A stretch of DNA of 64,000 nucleotides from Natronomonas gomsonensis (lineage in GTDB: Archaea; Halobacteriota; Halobacteria; Halobacteriales; Haloarculaceae): assembly GCF_024300825.1 (NCBI RefSeq), contig NZ_CP101323.1, positions 1,736,001 to 1,800,000 of the forward strand, read 5' to 3'. The notes beneath the pieces were generated by a model, which saw only the letters and a list, made by a program, of their open reading frames with translations, made no database searches and was not told the origin of the DNA. Numbering within the stretch: the first letter of the stretch is position 1; the number at the start of each line of letters is the position of its first letter. The translations under genes and the position numbers were made by a program. Positions 53,672 through 62,760 of this stretch are shown here, one piece after another.

Positions 53672-54634
53672 ATGTACGACGCCGTTCCCTCGCTGGTCGA
53701 ATCCACCGTCCGTGTGGCGGCGTTTCCCGACGGGAGCGTCGACACCTTCCAGCGAGTTCACGCGAAAGACGGCCAGAGGCTTTCGAAGGCAGCCTTCCGT
53801 GAGGCCATCGTCGGGGGCCGCTCACAGGGGTTTCACATCGACACACACGCCGTCGAGGCCGGTGGGCAAGCCGTCAACGCCGCCCAACAGGCCCACGCCC
53901 TCGGCGACGACGTGCGACTCGACGGCTGTCTCGACGACGACCGATTCGCCTTCCCCTTCGAAACACACTCCTTCGGTACTCCCTCCGCGGTCACCATCCA
54001 CGAGTTCTCCGACGGCGACCTCACCTACGCCGACGTCAGCGACGACGTGATCGGATGGAGCCACGAGGCCTTCGAGACCGTCCCCGACGCCGACGCTTAC
54101 GTCTGTGGGAACTGGGCCTCCGTCGACGGGATGACCGACTCGCTGGCCGCACTCGCCGATAGCCTCGACGGCGGCGTGTTCGTCTTCGACCCCGGCGATG
54201 TGACGACCGCACCGGCCGCCGAGATACGCGACTGTCTCGCGGCGCTCGCGACGCTCGACGACGCCATCGACGTGGCCGTCAGCGTCAACGGTCAGGAACT
54301 GGCGGCGATTGCCGACGCCCTCGCCGTCGCGGACGACGTTGGGGCGGTTCGAGACGAAGCAGGGGTGTTCGCGGTGGTCAGACACGAAGCCGACGCCGCC
54401 GCGGCCGCGACCCGAACCGACGACGCCGCCGTCGAGAACTTCGACCCGAACGGCCCCGTCCGCCGAACCGGCGGCGGCGACCGCTTCAGCGCCGGCCTCG
54501 CCCACGGGTTGGCCGTCGGCGGGGACATCGGCCCCGCGGTGGCGCTCGGGAACTGCTGTGCGAGTTACTACGTCGCCACCGGAACGACCGGAACTGCTGA
54601 CGACATCGCGGCGATGGCGGCCGAACAGGCCTAA
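53672..54634 (+). CDS. PfkB-family carbohydrate kinase
   Basis: 320 residues. The ribokinase-fold N-motif EAGGQAVNAAQQAHALGDDV and the C-terminal catalytic GGGDRFSAGLAHGLAVGGDI (the anion-hole GxGD motif with the base Asp) are present. It phosphorylates a sugar or nucleoside with ATP; the substrate is not readable. It is divergent from the Usp gene, 69 bp between starts. Confidence 0.88.
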   Translation: MYDAVPSLVESTVRVAAFPDGSVDTFQRVHAKDGQRLSKAAFREAIVGGRSQGFHIDTHAVEAGGQAVNAAQQAHALGDDVRLDGCLDDDRFAFPFETHSFGTPSAVTIHEFSDGDLTYADVSDDVIGWSHEAFETVPDADAYVCGNWASVDGMTDSLAALADSLDGGVFVFDPGDVTTAPAAEIRDCLAALATLDDAIDVAVSVNGQELAAIADALAVADDVGAVRDEAGVFAVVRHEADAAAAATRTDDAAVENFDPNGPVRRTGGGDRFSAGLAHGLAVGGDIGPAVALGNCCASYYVATGTTGTADDIAAMAAEQA

Positions 54635-54660
54635 GCAGTGGCTGACGGCGTAAAACCAAG

Positions 54661-54745
54661 GTGGGGGTGGGGTCGGGCCGGGCAGACTCGACCCCGACCG
54701 GGTGGGGATACCCGTGTGGGGGCACGCTGGCCTTCCGGCCAGTAC
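54661..54745. other. G-rich intergenic segment with competing hairpins
   Basis: Between the PfkB kinase and the convergent hydrolase gene. GGGGTCG (54669-54675) can pair with CGACCCC (54689-54695), or GGTCGGG (54671-54677) with CCCGACC (54693-54699), but not both. A third stem CTGGCC/GGCCAG (54727-54742, TTCC loop) follows. No ORF is credible. A 3' end structure or small RNA is possible. Confidence 0.4.
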
Positions 54746-54834
54746 CGACGTAGATGTGCGTGTGGTACTTGATGGCATCCTTCGACTCAGTTGTCGATAC
54801 GCCCGGTGCTGTCCGGATGCGTCGACCGACCAGT

Positions 54835-55719
54835 CTACGAGAGGTGGCGGTCGAGGAAGCCCCCCTGCGTCTCGACGGCGCGCTCGAAGGGGCGGCCGTC
54901 GTAGGGGCCGAAGTGCCCACAGTCGAGGCGCAGTACTTCCACGTGGTCGAGGCGGTCGGCCAATCGCTCGGCGGCCGACGGCGGGACGATGTTGTCCTCT
55001 CGGGCGATGGTGAGGAGGACGGGACAGTCGACCTCGCTGGCTCGCGAAATCGGCCGGTACATCGGCACTTGAAGCGCGATTCGCGCCGGACAGGCGTTCT
55101 TCCAGTCGGTGTCTTCCGGGACGATGTCGAGGTACCCCGATTTCGCACCGGGGGTGTTCAGCATCGCGAACTCGTCGGGATCGCCGACGATTGGGACTGT
55201 GTGGGTACTCCGGCGGAACAGTCCACGAACGGCGTCTTTGAGGCCGTGTTTCGTCGCTTCGAGCGGGTAGCCGATTCCCGAGTTCCGCGCGAGATGGAGG
55301 AGGGTCGCGAGGCCGTCGACGAACGGCACCTGTGCGGCGACGGCGTCGACCTCACGTCGGGCGGCCGTCTCGATGACGTGGCCGCCGCTGAACGACGACC
55401 CCCACAGCGCGATGCGGTCGCCGTCGACGGAATCGAGGTCGCGGACGTGGTCGACGGCCGCCATCCAATCGGTGCGATGCCGGAACGGGTCGACGAGTTG
55501 CTCGGTCCCCTCCGAGTCGCCGAACCCGCGGTAATCGAAGACGAAGGCGGCGAGGCCGTGTTCGGTGAACTGCTCGGCGAAGGCTGGCAACCGAAAGGAG
55601 CGCTCGGCGCCGAAGCCGTGGGCCATCACGACGACCGGCGGGTTCTCGGCGTCGGGCAGATACAACTCGGCACTACAGCGCTTGCCGGCGCTTTCGAACT
55701 GCGTCTGGCGTCGATCCAT
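54835..55719 (-). CDS. Alpha/beta hydrolase
   Basis: 294 residues. The family pattern is VVVMAHGFGAERSFRLPAFA (oxyanion HGFG), VFDYRGFGDSEG, the nucleophile elbow ALWGSSFSGGHV, and a C-terminal acid/His region with IAREDNIVPP and LRLDCGHFGPYDG. It is soluble. The substrate is unknown (esterase- or peptidase-like). Its short gap to the HtrA gene on the same strand suggests a common transcript. Confidence 0.9.
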   Translation of the reverse strand: MDRRQTQFESAGKRCSAELYLPDAENPPVVVMAHGFGAERSFRLPAFAEQFTEHGLAAFVFDYRGFGDSEGTEQLVDPFRHRTDWMAAVDHVRDLDSVDGDRIALWGSSFSGGHVIETAARREVDAVAAQVPFVDGLATLLHLARNSGIGYPLEATKHGLKDAVRGLFRRSTHTVPIVGDPDEFAMLNTPGAKSGYLDIVPEDTDWKNACPARIALQVPMYRPISRASEVDCPVLLTIAREDNIVPPSAAERLADRLDHVEVLRLDCGHFGPYDGRPFERAVETQGGFLDRHLS

Positions 55720-55766
55720 ATCGGTTCACTCGGTCGCCAAGCGTATCGGTGTACCGGCGATGTCGT

Positions 55767-56822
55767 TCACTGCTCCGGCGGCGGTCGCGAGCCGATTGGG
55801 ACGCGAATATCGGTGGGTTCGCCGTCGCGGATGACGGTCGCGTCGACGCGGTCACCCGGCGACAACTCCAGTGCCAGCGTCGTCCCGAGGTCGGCATCGG
55901 AGTCGATGGCGTTGCCGGCGAGTTCGACGAGCGTGTCGCCGCCGGTTGGGACGGTTCGGCCGTCGACGGTCGTCTCGCCGTCGGCGCCGCGAAGCGTCTG
56001 GTCTGCGGGCCCGGAGTCGAGCACCTCGACGACGTAGATGCCGCGGGTTTCGGGGAGGTCGTTCGCTTCGGCGATGGCGGGCATGACGGGCAGAAGCGAG
56101 ATGCCGAGGAACGGGTGGCTGTACGTGCCCGTCTGTATCAACTCGGGGAGGACCCGGCGGGCGAGCAGCGGCGACACCGCAAAGCCGACGCTCGTGCCCG
56201 CGCCGGCGACGGCGATGCCGGTCACCTCGTTGTCCATCGTGACCAGCGGGCCGCCGCTGTTGCCGGGGTCCAGTCCGGCGTCCGTTTGGACGGTGTTCGG
56301 AATCGCAAACTCGGAGGGGCTCGAAAGCGAGCGGTTCTTGCCGCTGATGATGCCCGTCGAGACGGAGGATTCGAGGCCAAAGGGACTGCCCAACGCGAGC
56401 ACCTCCGTGCCGACCGGCGGCACGCTGTCGACGAGCGACAGCGGCCGCGCGTAGTCGGGGATATCCGTCGACAGGACGGCGAGGTCGGCGTACACGTCGG
56501 TGGCGGTGACGCCGGCCTCCCGCCACTCGCCGCGTTCGAAGCGAACGTCGACGGTGTCGGCATCGCCGACGACGTGTTGGTTCGTGACGACGTAGTCGTC
56601 GTAGACGAAGCCCGAACCCCCGCCACCGCCGGCGGTCCCGACGAAGGCGACCGACTCGATGGTGGCGTCGTAGACGGCGGTGTACGGCGAGTCGCGGTCC
56701 GATTCGGCTCCCCAAGGGGTGACCGGGTCGGGCGGCGACCGCCGCCCGCTCGAACAGCCCGCAAGCCCCGCGGCCACGCCGGCGGCTCCGGCGAGGAACC
56801 GGCGACGCGTCTGGTTGGTCAT
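55767..56822 (-). CDS. HtrA/DegP-like trypsin-type serine protease, Tat lipoprotein
   Basis: 351 residues. The signal TRRRFLAGAAGVAAGLAGC is twin-arginine with lipobox Cys23. The protease triad is His83 in VTNQHVVGDA, Asp113 in YADLAVL, and Ser189 in DPGNSGGPLV. A C-terminal PDZ domain (GIYVVEVLDSGPADQTLRGA) follows. Surface-anchored quality-control protease by inference. It lies 47 bp before the hydrolase gene and 54 bp after a membrane-protein gene. Confidence 0.93.
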   Translation of the reverse strand: MTNQTRRRFLAGAAGVAAGLAGCSSGRRSPPDPVTPWGAESDRDSPYTAVYDATIESVAFVGTAGGGGGSGFVYDDYVVTNQHVVGDADTVDVRFERGEWREAGVTATDVYADLAVLSTDIPDYARPLSLVDSVPPVGTEVLALGSPFGLESSVSTGIISGKNRSLSSPSEFAIPNTVQTDAGLDPGNSGGPLVTMDNEVTGIAVAGAGTSVGFAVSPLLARRVLPELIQTGTYSHPFLGISLLPVMPAIAEANDLPETRGIYVVEVLDSGPADQTLRGADGETTVDGRTVPTGGDTLVELAGNAIDSDADLGTTLALELSPGDRVDATVIRDGEPTDIRVPIGSRPPPEQ

Positions 56823-56876
56823 ACGGTCCGTTGGGGACGGGTCCGAAAAGTGCCTTCGGCTCCGGTACGGCGGGCG

Positions 56877-57644
56877 CTATTCGACGGACTGTTGCCGCCA
56901 CGTCGTCCGGTCGTACATCCGCTCGACTTCGCCTTCCTGCTGGCGAATGGTGACCGCGGTGTCGAAGAGGAACGCCGCGACGAGGACGGTACCGACGAGC
57001 CACAGCGCGTCGACGGTGCCCGCATCAAGCGGCGCGACGCTGGACAGGAGGTCCGTCATCACGATGGCGACGACACAGACGATGGACGGGAGCAGGTGTC
57101 GCGTCAGCGCCGACAGCGTCGTCCCCTCGTATCGGCGGACGGTCTGGACGGCGTACAGCATCGCCCAGACCGACGCGCCGACCCAGCCGACGGCGACGAC
57201 CGGGCGCGTCCACTCGCCGTCGAGGAGGAAGCCGGCCCACCACGCGACGACGAAGACGCCGACGACGAGGAAGTCGACCCACGTCGGGAGTAGTCGCGAC
57301 GCTCCGTCCGCCGTCCGCTCGGCGAGGTACATCGCGCGGATGCCCAACGCGACGAAGAGGATGAAAAACAGCACGGCCCCCTCGGTGAAGGCATCGAGCC
57401 ACGGGAGGTCGGTTAGTTCGGCGGCGATACCGGAGACGCCGTAGACGACGGCGGCGCCGATGCCGACCGCGAGATACCCCCATTCGTAATCGAACCCCTC
57501 GGCGAGTACGTCCCGGACGTACGTGACGAGGTAACCGAGCAGTATCGCGGCCGCAACCCCGATAGAGCCGTAGGCCAACAGCCGAGCGACGTGGACGGTC
57601 GTCGCCGGGTCACCGCCGCCGACGAAGGTGTACACTGGGTCCAT
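56877..57644 (-). CDS. Polytopic membrane protein, unknown
   Basis: 255 residues from ATG 57644 with about seven hydrophobic helices (for example LAYGSIGVAAAILLGYLVTY, YLAVGIGAAVVYGVSGIAAE, AVLFFILFVALGIRAMYLAE, LLPSIVCVVAIVMTDLLSSV). No transporter signature is seen. It ends 54 bp from the HtrA-like gene start and could share its transcript. The start ATG at 57644 is divergent from the small lipoprotein gene. Confidence 0.72.
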   Translation of the reverse strand: MDPVYTFVGGGDPATTVHVARLLAYGSIGVAAAILLGYLVTYVRDVLAEGFDYEWGYLAVGIGAAVVYGVSGIAAELTDLPWLDAFTEGAVLFFILFVALGIRAMYLAERTADGASRLLPTWVDFLVVGVFVVAWWAGFLLDGEWTRPVVAVGWVGASVWAMLYAVQTVRRYEGTTLSALTRHLLPSIVCVVAIVMTDLLSSVAPLDAGTVDALWLVGTVLVAAFLFDTAVTIRQQEGEVERMYDRTTWRQQSVE

Positions 57645-57726
57645 ACGCGTCGGTCCGACCCCCGAGTGCATAGATGTTGGTTCTCTCGACCGCAAGGCAC
57701 TTCGAGACGACCCCACGATATCGGAC

Positions 57727-58143
57727 ATGGCACCGACGGCACCGACGCGCCGAGGGCTCCTCAAAACGGCGGCACTCGGAACGGTGTTCGGCGTCGCGGG
57801 CTGTCTGGACGCCCCCGGCCGGAGCTGTTCGGGGGCGACGTTTCGGCTGTCGCTGCCGCCGGCGGAACCTGCCGCGGAGCCGCTCGTCCTCGACTCGGAG
57901 GGACTCTCGACGGCCGCGAACGCGGTACTCGACGCCGCCATCGACGGCGAGTACGTCGAACGCTGCGTCGCGTGGACGCCGCAACCCGACGAGACGGGGC
58001 CGTCGGATGGCCTCCGTGCGGTCGGCGAGCGCCTCGAATCCCACACCGGCGTCGACCTCGACGGGCGGACCGAGCCGGTCGCGGCCGACGCCCGCCGCGA
58101 CGGCGAGACCTATCGCCTGCGCCTCGACATCGAGCAGGGCTGA
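57727..58143 (+). CDS. Small Tat lipoprotein
   Basis: 138 residues from ATG 57727. PTRRGLLKTAALGTVFGVAGC is a twin-arginine signal with a lipobox Cys, followed by an acidic beta-rich domain with two more Cys (GRSCSGA, VERCVAW) that may form a disulfide. No family is recognised. It is separated from the DUF2062 gene by 57 bp on the same strand. Confidence 0.75.
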   Translation: MAPTAPTRRGLLKTAALGTVFGVAGCLDAPGRSCSGATFRLSLPPAEPAAEPLVLDSEGLSTAANAVLDAAIDGEYVERCVAWTPQPDETGPSDGLRAVGERLESHTGVDLDGRTEPVAADARRDGETYRLRLDIEQG

Positions 58144-58200
58144 CGGGGGTCGCGAGGGTCGAAGTAGTCGATAGCTTCTTTTCCATATAGCCGAAAGGAG

Positions 58201-58719
58201 ATGGCAATGGGAGGACTGCGGCGCCGACTCCAGCGATACGTCCAGCGCGTCCGTGAGGAACTCCACGACGCGCTTACGGAGGAACACACCCCCAATCAGG
58301 TCGCCTACAGTTTCGCCATCGGCGTGTTCATCACCGCCTTGCCGACGCTCGGAACCGGCGTCATCATGTTCTTCATCATCGCGTATCTCTTCGCGAACGT
58401 CTCCCGTATCGCGCTGTTCGCCTCCGTCCTCGTTCTCAACCCCGTCGCGAAGTGGGGCGTCTACGGGTCGAGTTTCTGGCTCGGCTCGAAACTGCTCGGC
58501 CCCGTCGAATCCATGACCGTCCAAGAGGTGTCGCTGTCGGCGGCCCCCGAGGTGGTCGTCAGACTGGTGACGGGGAACGTCATCCTCGCGGTGATTTTCA
58601 CCGTCATCGCATACCTTGCCGCCTACCGCCTGACGATGGAGTACCGCCGTCGTCGCGGGGAAATCAGCGCCATCGAGGAACGGCTCTCGGGGCTGACCGA
58701 CCGGTTTTCCGGTCGGTAG
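58201..58719 (+). CDS. DUF2062 membrane protein
   Basis: 172 residues. The basic amphipathic start GGLRRRLQRYVQRVREELHD is followed by the family motif EEHTPNQVAYSFAIGVFITA (T-P-x2-A-x-SFAIG), three helices (TLGTGVIMFFIIAYLFANV, ALFASVLVLNPVAKWGVYG, NVILAVIFTVIAYLAAYRL), and a basic tail. DUF2062 proteins are of unknown function. It precedes the MATE gene. Confidence 0.85.
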   Translation: MAMGGLRRRLQRYVQRVREELHDALTEEHTPNQVAYSFAIGVFITALPTLGTGVIMFFIIAYLFANVSRIALFASVLVLNPVAKWGVYGSSFWLGSKLLGPVESMTVQEVSLSAAPEVVVRLVTGNVILAVIFTVIAYLAAYRLTMEYRRRRGEISAIEERLSGLTDRFSGR

Positions 58720-58780
58720 CCGCCCGCGAAAGTGTTCTCCAACGGTTCCTGCCTCCCGTCTCGATTCCGAAGACATTTGG

Positions 58781-58796
58781 CTGACTGACCAGTCAG
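58781..58796. promoter_or_regulatory. TetR-type palindrome before the MATE exporter
   Basis: CTGACTG (58781-58787), AC, CAGTCAG (58790-58796) is a perfect 7-bp inverted repeat with a 2-nt spacer. It ends 10 bp before the TTG start at 58807. The half-site resembles operators bound by TetR-family repressors, which often control efflux genes. No TetR gene is in the window. Confidence 0.55.
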
Positions 58797-58806
58797 TACA
58801 AACACG

Positions 58807-60249
58807 TTGGCCCGCGTTCCGAACCCCTTCCGATTGGCGATACTGGCCGTCGGGTTGCTGTTGGCCCGCTTCGGCCTCATTGGCGAGGAGCGTGCACGCC
58901 GGACGGCCGAACTCGCCTGGCCGCGTATCGTCACGGGGCTGGCGCGGATGTCGAAAAACGCCGTCGACGTGGCGATGGTCGGCGTCGCCGTCGGCGGCGG
59001 CGCCATCGCCGGCGTCGGTATCGCCGGGCCGTTCTGGGGGCTGGCGTTCTCCATCGGCGGGGGCGTCGCCGGCGGCACCATCGCCCTCGTGAGCCAGCGG
59101 TTCGGCGCCGACGCTCACGAGGAACTCGGACTCGCAGTTCGCTCCAGCGTCTTCCTCGTCGTCGCCGTCTCGCTGCCCGTCGTCGCCGTCTTCTGGACGT
59201 TCTCTGCGGAACTCATCGGCCTGCTCAGCAGCGACGCCGAGACCGTCCGCCTCGGCGGCGAGTACCTCCGTGTCGTCGCGTTGGGCGTCCCCTTTGCCGG
59301 TCTCAATCTGGTCGGCAGTCGCGTCCTCGTCGGCTCCGACGACGCCTACACTGCGATGGTACTCCGCGGTGGCGGCGCCGTCGCAAACGTCGCCATCAAC
59401 GCCGCCCTCATCTTCGGCCTCGGGTGGGGCGTCGTCGGCGCCGCAGTCGGGACCGTCCTCTCGAACGTCGGCGTCACCGCCGCCTTCGCCATCGGCCTCA
59501 CGGCCGGACGCTTCCCCGGAGCGGGAGAGTTCCCGGTTACCGTCAACCCCGTCGGAACCTACGTCGACCCCTCGACGGTCGCCGATTTGGTGTCCATCGG
59601 CCTGCCGGTGATGGGCCGGAACCTCGTCTGGACCGTCGCCGAGTTCCCGATGTTCGCCATCCTCGACGTCTTCGGTCAGGACGTGGTGTCGGCGTTCGTC
59701 ATCGCCCGGCGCATCTGGGGGTTGATGAACACGCCCGGCTGGGGCTTCGGGCTCGCATCCTCCAGTCTCGTCGGCCAGGAACTCGGCACCGGCGCCGAAG
59801 AGACCGCCGAGGCCTACGGCCGTGAAATCATCCGCTACTCGGTGGCCGTCTACATCGTCTTCGCGGCGGTCGTCTTCGTCGCCACCGAACCCATCGTCAC
59901 GCTGTTCGTTGCCGACCCGAGCGCCCCCTCGGTCCCGATTGCCGTCGACCTCGTTCGGGTGGCCTGCGTCGCCGTCGTCATGCAGGGGGTCTCCGGGGGT
60001 GCCGCCGGCCCGCTCGATGCGGCCGGCGACACCCGCTGGGCCTTCTTCAGTCAGGCGCTGGGGATGTTCGGCTGTTCGATTCCGCTCGTTTACCTCGGCG
60101 CGACCACGTCGCTGGGCATCTACGGGCTGTATCTCGCCTTCCTCGCGGAGACGACGGTCCCCGCGGTGTTGAACTACTATCGCTTTGCGACGGGGAAGTG
60201 GAAAGCCGTCAGCCGGGAGTATCGCCCGGAGACCGGCCCTGTAAACTGA
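58807..60249 (+). CDS. MATE-family efflux transporter
   Basis: 480 residues with about 12 membrane helices in two similar halves (LARMSKNAVDVAMVGVAVGG opening; VSIGLPVMGRNLVWTVAEFP in the second half). MATE proteins export cationic drugs or metabolites using Na+ or H+. The first start is TTG 58807 (MARVPNPFRLAILAVGLLLA), directly behind the palindrome; a later start is possible but would cut the first helix. It converges with the MMPL transporter gene, ends 1 bp apart. Confidence 0.9.
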   Translation: MARVPNPFRLAILAVGLLLARFGLIGEERARRTAELAWPRIVTGLARMSKNAVDVAMVGVAVGGGAIAGVGIAGPFWGLAFSIGGGVAGGTIALVSQRFGADAHEELGLAVRSSVFLVVAVSLPVVAVFWTFSAELIGLLSSDAETVRLGGEYLRVVALGVPFAGLNLVGSRVLVGSDDAYTAMVLRGGGAVANVAINAALIFGLGWGVVGAAVGTVLSNVGVTAAFAIGLTAGRFPGAGEFPVTVNPVGTYVDPSTVADLVSIGLPVMGRNLVWTVAEFPMFAILDVFGQDVVSAFVIARRIWGLMNTPGWGFGLASSSLVGQELGTGAEETAEAYGREIIRYSVAVYIVFAAVVFVATEPIVTLFVADPSAPSVPIAVDLVRVACVAVVMQGVSGGAAGPLDAAGDTRWAFFSQALGMFGCSIPLVYLGATTSLGIYGLYLAFLAETTVPAVLNYYRFATGKWKAVSREYRPETGPVN

Positions 60250-62757
60250 TTACGCGGCGGTATCGCGCAAGCGCGGAACGACCCGCGTCTCGAGGGCGTG
60301 CCAGACGACGATGGTCGACGGCAACACCAGAAGCGACGCCAGATACGCGTAGAACACGCCGAGTGCCAACAGCAGGCCGAACTCCGCGATGAGCGGGATG
60401 AGCGCGAGATACAGCACGCCGAGCCCACACACCGTCGTCAGCATGCTCCCGGTGAGCGCGCCGCCGGTGCCCTGGGCGGTGGTCCGAAGCGCGGCGTGGA
60501 TGTCCCGGCCGTTCTCGAACTCGTCGACGAAGCGGTGCATGAAGTGGACGGTGTAGTCGACGCCCAATCCGATGGACACCGAGAGGATGGGGGCGTTGAA
60601 CGGCGTCAACGGTACGTCGAAGTACCGCATCGACCCCGCGAGCAATCCGACGGTGACCAACACCGGGACGAGATTGATGAGGCCGTAGACGGCCCGCCCC
60701 TCCAGCCACCGGTAGAACAGCATCAAAAAGCCGGCGGTGAGCAGGAAGGCGACGATGAGACTCCGGAGTGCGGATTCGGTGATGCGGTCGATGACGACCT
60801 GATTGACGACCAACTGTCCGGTCGGAACGGCGTCCATCCGCATCTCCTCGGCGACCTGTTGGGCGGCCTGCGTCGCCTCGGTTTGGTCGGCGTCGACGTC
60901 GACCTGATAGACGATGCGCGTGGCGCTTCGGTCCTCGGTGATGGAGTTCCGTGCCTGGTCGCCGGCCGGCGAGTCGAGCAACGCCGCGTACACGCGGTCG
61001 ACGTCGCGGTCCGGAACCCCGTCGCCGTCGGCGTCGTGCTGTCTGACCAGCGCGGCGAACTCGGGGTCGGCCTCGGCGCGGGAGTCGATGACGCCGAGGA
61101 TGCTCGTCGCGTCGGCTCGGCGGTCGGACTGGACGAACGCCTCGGGAGGGTCGGTCACCGCGCGGTCGATGTCTTCGAGAGCCATGTCCGAGCGGACGGC
61201 CCTGTCTTCGACGTATATCGTGACGCTGCCGATGAACCCCTGCTCGAAGTCCTCTTCGAGGTAGTCGAGGACTGTCATGAACGTGTACTGCGACGGTGCG
61301 AACGGTTCGGGGAGGGTCTGGTACTGCTCGATTCGGTCCTCGTCGGGGAAGAACGCCTCCTGTGAGAACTCGGTGTCGACGCCGGTGCCGTAGGCACCGC
61401 CGACCCCACCGAGGACGAGCGCGGCGACGAGGACGACCGCCGGGGCGATTCGGGCGGCGGTCACGCCGGCCGGGAGGATGGCTCCGAGTATCGACCCCTC
61501 CCGTCCGAGTGGGCTACTGCCGAACTCCGGGAAGCGCGTCCCCTCGCGAAGCCCGTCGAGGCCGACCTTCGCCGCCGGAAGGAACACACCGAAGATGGCG
61601 AAGGTGAACACCATCCCGACTGAGGCGACGATGCCGAAGTCCCGCAGTTGGCTCAGCGAACTGGTGAGGTTCGCCGCGAAGCCGATGACCGTCGTCCCGG
61701 TGACGATGAGAAACGCCGCCGACAACTGCGTCGTCGTGATGCCCATAGACTCACGTATCCCGGTTCCGCGGCCGCGCTCCTCCCGATACCGGTTGATGAT
61801 GTGGATTCCGAAGTCGATGCCGACGGCCAACAGCAGCGGGAAGACCGTCACCAGCGAGTCCGAGAACGGGATACCGGCGTATCCCATGAATCCGAACGTC
61901 CAGACGAGCGTCATCACGAGCGCGACGAAGCCGAGAAACAGGTCTATCGGGTCCCGGTAGGCGACGACGAGGAAGAACGTGATGAGCAGTATCGCCGCCG
62001 GGAACACGACGATTGCCGTGTCGTTCAGCAGTTGCGTGACCTCCTCGTTGATGATGGCGTTGCCGAAGACGATGGCGTTCTCGCCGTGGTCGTACCCCTC
62101 GACGCCGTCGACGACGTCGATGGTTCGCTGCTGGAGGCGCGCGTTGTCGGCATCGTCGGCCATCGGCGGCGTGTCGTAGGTGACGAGAATCTGTGCGACC
62201 GACGCCGATGCCGACCCCGAAGAGAAGTCCGTGCTCACGGGTCCGAGCGAGTTCGCGTCCGCGGCCGACCGGATGGCGCCGTCCAGTTGTCGTTGCGAGG
62301 CGCGTTCGACCGCCCGGTACCACTCCTCGGGCGTCGACGCCTCGGGGTCGAGCTGCCGGGCGATGTTCGAGGCCGGACTCATCGTCGAGGTGACCCGGAG
62401 TCGGTCGTGGGTTTCGAGTCGCTGTTGGGTCTTCAACATCCGAAGCAGGCTCGGCTTCGAGAGGACGTTCCGGTCGTCTTCGATGAACACGTTGGCGTTG
62501 CTGCCGCCTGAGGCCCGTGCCCCGCCGTCGAAGTTCTCCTGCATGTCTTCGAGGGCTTCGGCCTCTTCGAGGTTCTCGGTGAACTGGTCGGTGCCGGCTT
62601 GCTGTTCGCCGCCGCCGCCCAACCCGGCGGCGAAGACGCCCGTCAGGACGATGAAGGCGAGGACGACCCGCAGCGGTCGCTCGGAGACGATGGTGGTGAT
62701 GCGACGGCTCAGCGGGTCGATTCGCTCCGTGTCGTGGGATTCAGGGCCGTCGACCAT
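60250..62757 (-). CDS. MMPL/RND-superfamily transporter
   Basis: 835 residues. Two halves each carry a first helix, a large extracytoplasmic domain and a five-helix bundle: VVLAFIVLTGVFAAGLGGGG, then PAAILLITFFLVVAYRDPID to DFGIHIINRYREERGRGTGI in half one, and VEMRMDAVPTGQLVVNQVV to SIGLGVDYTVHFMHRFVDEF in half two. The paired GxD-(Y/F)-x-(I/V)-H motifs are the proton-relay region of this family. It exports hydrophobic or amphiphilic compounds. The preceding gene on the strand is a COG1361-like protein, 3 bp away. Confidence 0.92.
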   Translation of the reverse strand: MVDGPESHDTERIDPLSRRITTIVSERPLRVVLAFIVLTGVFAAGLGGGGEQQAGTDQFTENLEEAEALEDMQENFDGGARASGGSNANVFIEDDRNVLSKPSLLRMLKTQQRLETHDRLRVTSTMSPASNIARQLDPEASTPEEWYRAVERASQRQLDGAIRSAADANSLGPVSTDFSSGSASASVAQILVTYDTPPMADDADNARLQQRTIDVVDGVEGYDHGENAIVFGNAIINEEVTQLLNDTAIVVFPAAILLITFFLVVAYRDPIDLFLGFVALVMTLVWTFGFMGYAGIPFSDSLVTVFPLLLAVGIDFGIHIINRYREERGRGTGIRESMGITTTQLSAAFLIVTGTTVIGFAANLTSSLSQLRDFGIVASVGMVFTFAIFGVFLPAAKVGLDGLREGTRFPEFGSSPLGREGSILGAILPAGVTAARIAPAVVLVAALVLGGVGGAYGTGVDTEFSQEAFFPDEDRIEQYQTLPEPFAPSQYTFMTVLDYLEEDFEQGFIGSVTIYVEDRAVRSDMALEDIDRAVTDPPEAFVQSDRRADATSILGVIDSRAEADPEFAALVRQHDADGDGVPDRDVDRVYAALLDSPAGDQARNSITEDRSATRIVYQVDVDADQTEATQAAQQVAEEMRMDAVPTGQLVVNQVVIDRITESALRSLIVAFLLTAGFLMLFYRWLEGRAVYGLINLVPVLVTVGLLAGSMRYFDVPLTPFNAPILSVSIGLGVDYTVHFMHRFVDEFENGRDIHAALRTTAQGTGGALTGSMLTTVCGLGVLYLALIPLIAEFGLLLALGVFYAYLASLLVLPSTIVVWHALETRVVPRLRDTAA

Positions 62758-62760
62758 CGG

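Noticed and set aside
60298-61365. Plus-strand open frame opposite the MMPL transporter
   Set aside because: Antisense shadow; its predicted protein is a low-complexity string without motifs, while the minus strand shows paired RND motifs.
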